A stretch of DNA of 13,397 bases from JBOFLG01 sp051657745 (GTDB taxonomy: Bacteria; Actinomycetota; Actinomycetes; Actinomycetales; Dermatophilaceae), in the NCBI GenBank assembly GCA_051657745.1, contig JBOFLG010000270.1:1-13397 (forward strand), in the 5' to 3' direction. Under the pieces are notes generated by a model. The model was given only the letters and a program-made list of their open reading frames with translations, was not told where the DNA came from and searched no databases. The first letter of the stretch is position 1; every line of letters begins with the position of its first letter. This document shows positions 12,625 to 13,397 of this stretch, piece after piece. Position numbers and translations under genes: made by a program.

Positions 12625-13397
12625 CTACGCGGCTGCCGTCGATGGTCGCTCCAGGTCGGCGCCGCGGGCCCGGAGCCAGGGAACCGGGTCGACCGCCGTG
12701 CCGTTGGCGCGGACCTCGAGATGGAGGTGATTTCCGGTGGAGCGGCCGGTGGACCCGACCCGCCCGATGACTGTGCCCACCGGCACTACCGTACCGGCCC
12801 GGGTAGTGATGGCGGAGAGGTGCGCGTACGCGGTACTGACACCGCCACCATGGTCCACGACGACGATATTGCCGTATGAACCCTGCGCCCCGGCGAACGT
12901 GACTCGCCCCGCATGCGCAGCGGTCACCGGCGTGCCGCCCGCGGCGGCGAGATCGACACCGGCGTGCTTCTTGAGGATGCCGAGCGTGGGGTGAACGCGG
13001 ACACCGAACGGGCTGGTCACCGTGTACTGCCCGGCCGGGAGCGGAAGCCGCCACGGGCCCGCGCCGATGCCGGCACCGATCGCGGTACACACCTCCGCCG
13101 TGGCGCTGTCGGCGATGGTGAGGTCACCACCGATCAGGTCACTGACGATCGAGACGGCCTCGGACTCCCACTTGGCGTAGGCGCTGGGGAAACCCGAACG
13201 CTGCACGGCCTGGGCGGCGACGGTCACCGACATCGCCTGCCACCCGCCGATATCGACCAGGCCGGGGTTGGTGGTGTGGGTCGCCTGCCCGTAGAACGCC
13301 AGCGCAGACAACCGCGGGTCCCTGATCTGCGCCGCGGTGCCCCAGCCGGTGCTCGGGCGTTGCTGGAACAGGCCGAGCGAGTCACGGTCGCCGTAGT
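12625..13397 (-). CDS. Cell-wall hydrolase, transglycosylase-like plus M23 peptidase, 5' end beyond the window
   Basis: The frame is open from the right edge (13397) to TAG 12627-12625, so the N-terminus is missing; a TTG at 13311 is internal, not the start. The first visible residues, YGDRDSLGLFQQRPSTGWGT, are the C-terminal part of the lysozyme/transglycosylase-like domain found in actinobacterial conjugation proteins. A linker follows (VCTAIGAGIGAGPWRLPLPAG), then a complete M23 (LytM-like) peptidase domain: SPFGVRVHP, HAGVDLAA (zinc ligands His and Asp), AYAHLS, and GNHLHLEV with the last His ligand. These zinc enzymes cut peptide cross-links of peptidoglycan. In Gram-positive conjugative elements a two-domain hydrolase of this kind opens the wall for the mating channel. 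It would normally be secreted or membrane-anchored, but that end is not visible. A phage tail lysin or housekeeping LytM enzyme are alternatives. Confidence 0.85.
   Translation of the reverse strand, partial: YGDRDSLGLFQQRPSTGWGTAAQIRDPRLSALAFYGQATHTTNPGLVDIGGWQAMSVTVAAQAVQRSGFPSAYAKWESEAVSIVSDLIGGDLTIADSATAEVCTAIGAGIGAGPWRLPLPAGQYTVTSPFGVRVHPTLGILKKHAGVDLAAAGGTPVTAAHAGRVTFAGAQGSYGNIVVVDHGGGVSTAYAHLSAITTRAGTVVPVGTVIGRVGSTGRSTGNHLHLEVRANGTAVDPVPWLRARGADLERPSTAAA

Noticed and set aside
12238..12879. Plus-strand open frame of 213 codons opposite the right-edge genes.
   Set aside because: It is the complement of the M23 domain and the hypothetical gene. The minus strand carries complete HAGVDLAA and HLHLEV motifs.
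1370..13397. A right-hand attachment repeat matching the tRNA 3' half.
   Set aside because: I looked for the T-arm and acceptor sequence (GGTTCGAATCCTGCC) downstream on both strands and found no copy in the window.
1..13397. CRISPR array, complete insertion sequence or transposase.
   Set aside because: No regularly spaced repeats with unique spacers, no terminal inverted repeats around a gene and no transposase-like protein were seen.

Overview
The window is very G+C-rich throughout. Its genes use ATG, GTG and TTG starts, overlap by ATGA or TAATG, and resemble actinobacterial families (a SCO6745-type protein, and a cell-wall hydrolase typical of actinobacterial conjugative elements). It is almost certainly chromosome of a high-GC actinobacterium; I cannot name the genus from sequence alone.

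Layout. (1) Positions 1-1210, minus strand: most of an MFS transporter running off the left edge, with a 16-bp tandem repeat over its start codon. (2) 1370-1444: a complete tRNA-Arg(CCT) with encoded CCA. (3) 1445-1775: no intact gene, but on the minus strand the last ~25-35 codons of a phage-type tyrosine recombinase, converging on the tRNA as integrases of tRNA-integrated elements do. (4) 1776-11828, plus strand: ten tightly packed enzyme and transporter genes in what look like three or four transcription or translation units. In order they are a TfdA-like Fe(II)/2-oxoglutarate dioxygenase, a P5C-reductase-like imine reductase, a HemK/PrmC-like methyltransferase, an MSOX/NikD-family flavin amine oxidase, an MFS exporter, a CMP-sugar-synthetase-like cytidylyltransferase, an M20 (ArgE/DapE) deacylase, a SCO6745-like protein, a PIG-L/LmbE deacetylase and an ATP-grasp carboxylate-amine ligase. 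(5) 11829-13397: a 9-bp repeat with a weak hairpin, a 53-residue small protein gene, then two minus-strand genes, a hypothetical and the C-terminal part of a transglycosylase-plus-M23 cell-wall hydrolase. These resemble parts of actinobacterial conjugative elements.

Interpretation. Region 4 looks like an undescribed small-molecule biosynthetic cluster with no PKS, NRPS or RiPP core. An ATP-grasp ligase would be the bond-forming enzyme. Imine reductase, flavin amine oxidase and 2OG dioxygenase would tailor an amino-acid or cyclic-amine building block. A cytidylyltransferase would activate an acidic sugar, phosphonate or similar group. Two different deacylases would remove protecting or carrier groups, and the MFS protein would export the product. 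The product is unknown. The tRNA, integrase scar and conjugation-type genes on either side suggest the cluster is cargo of, or replaced part of, an integrative element at tRNA-Arg(CCT).
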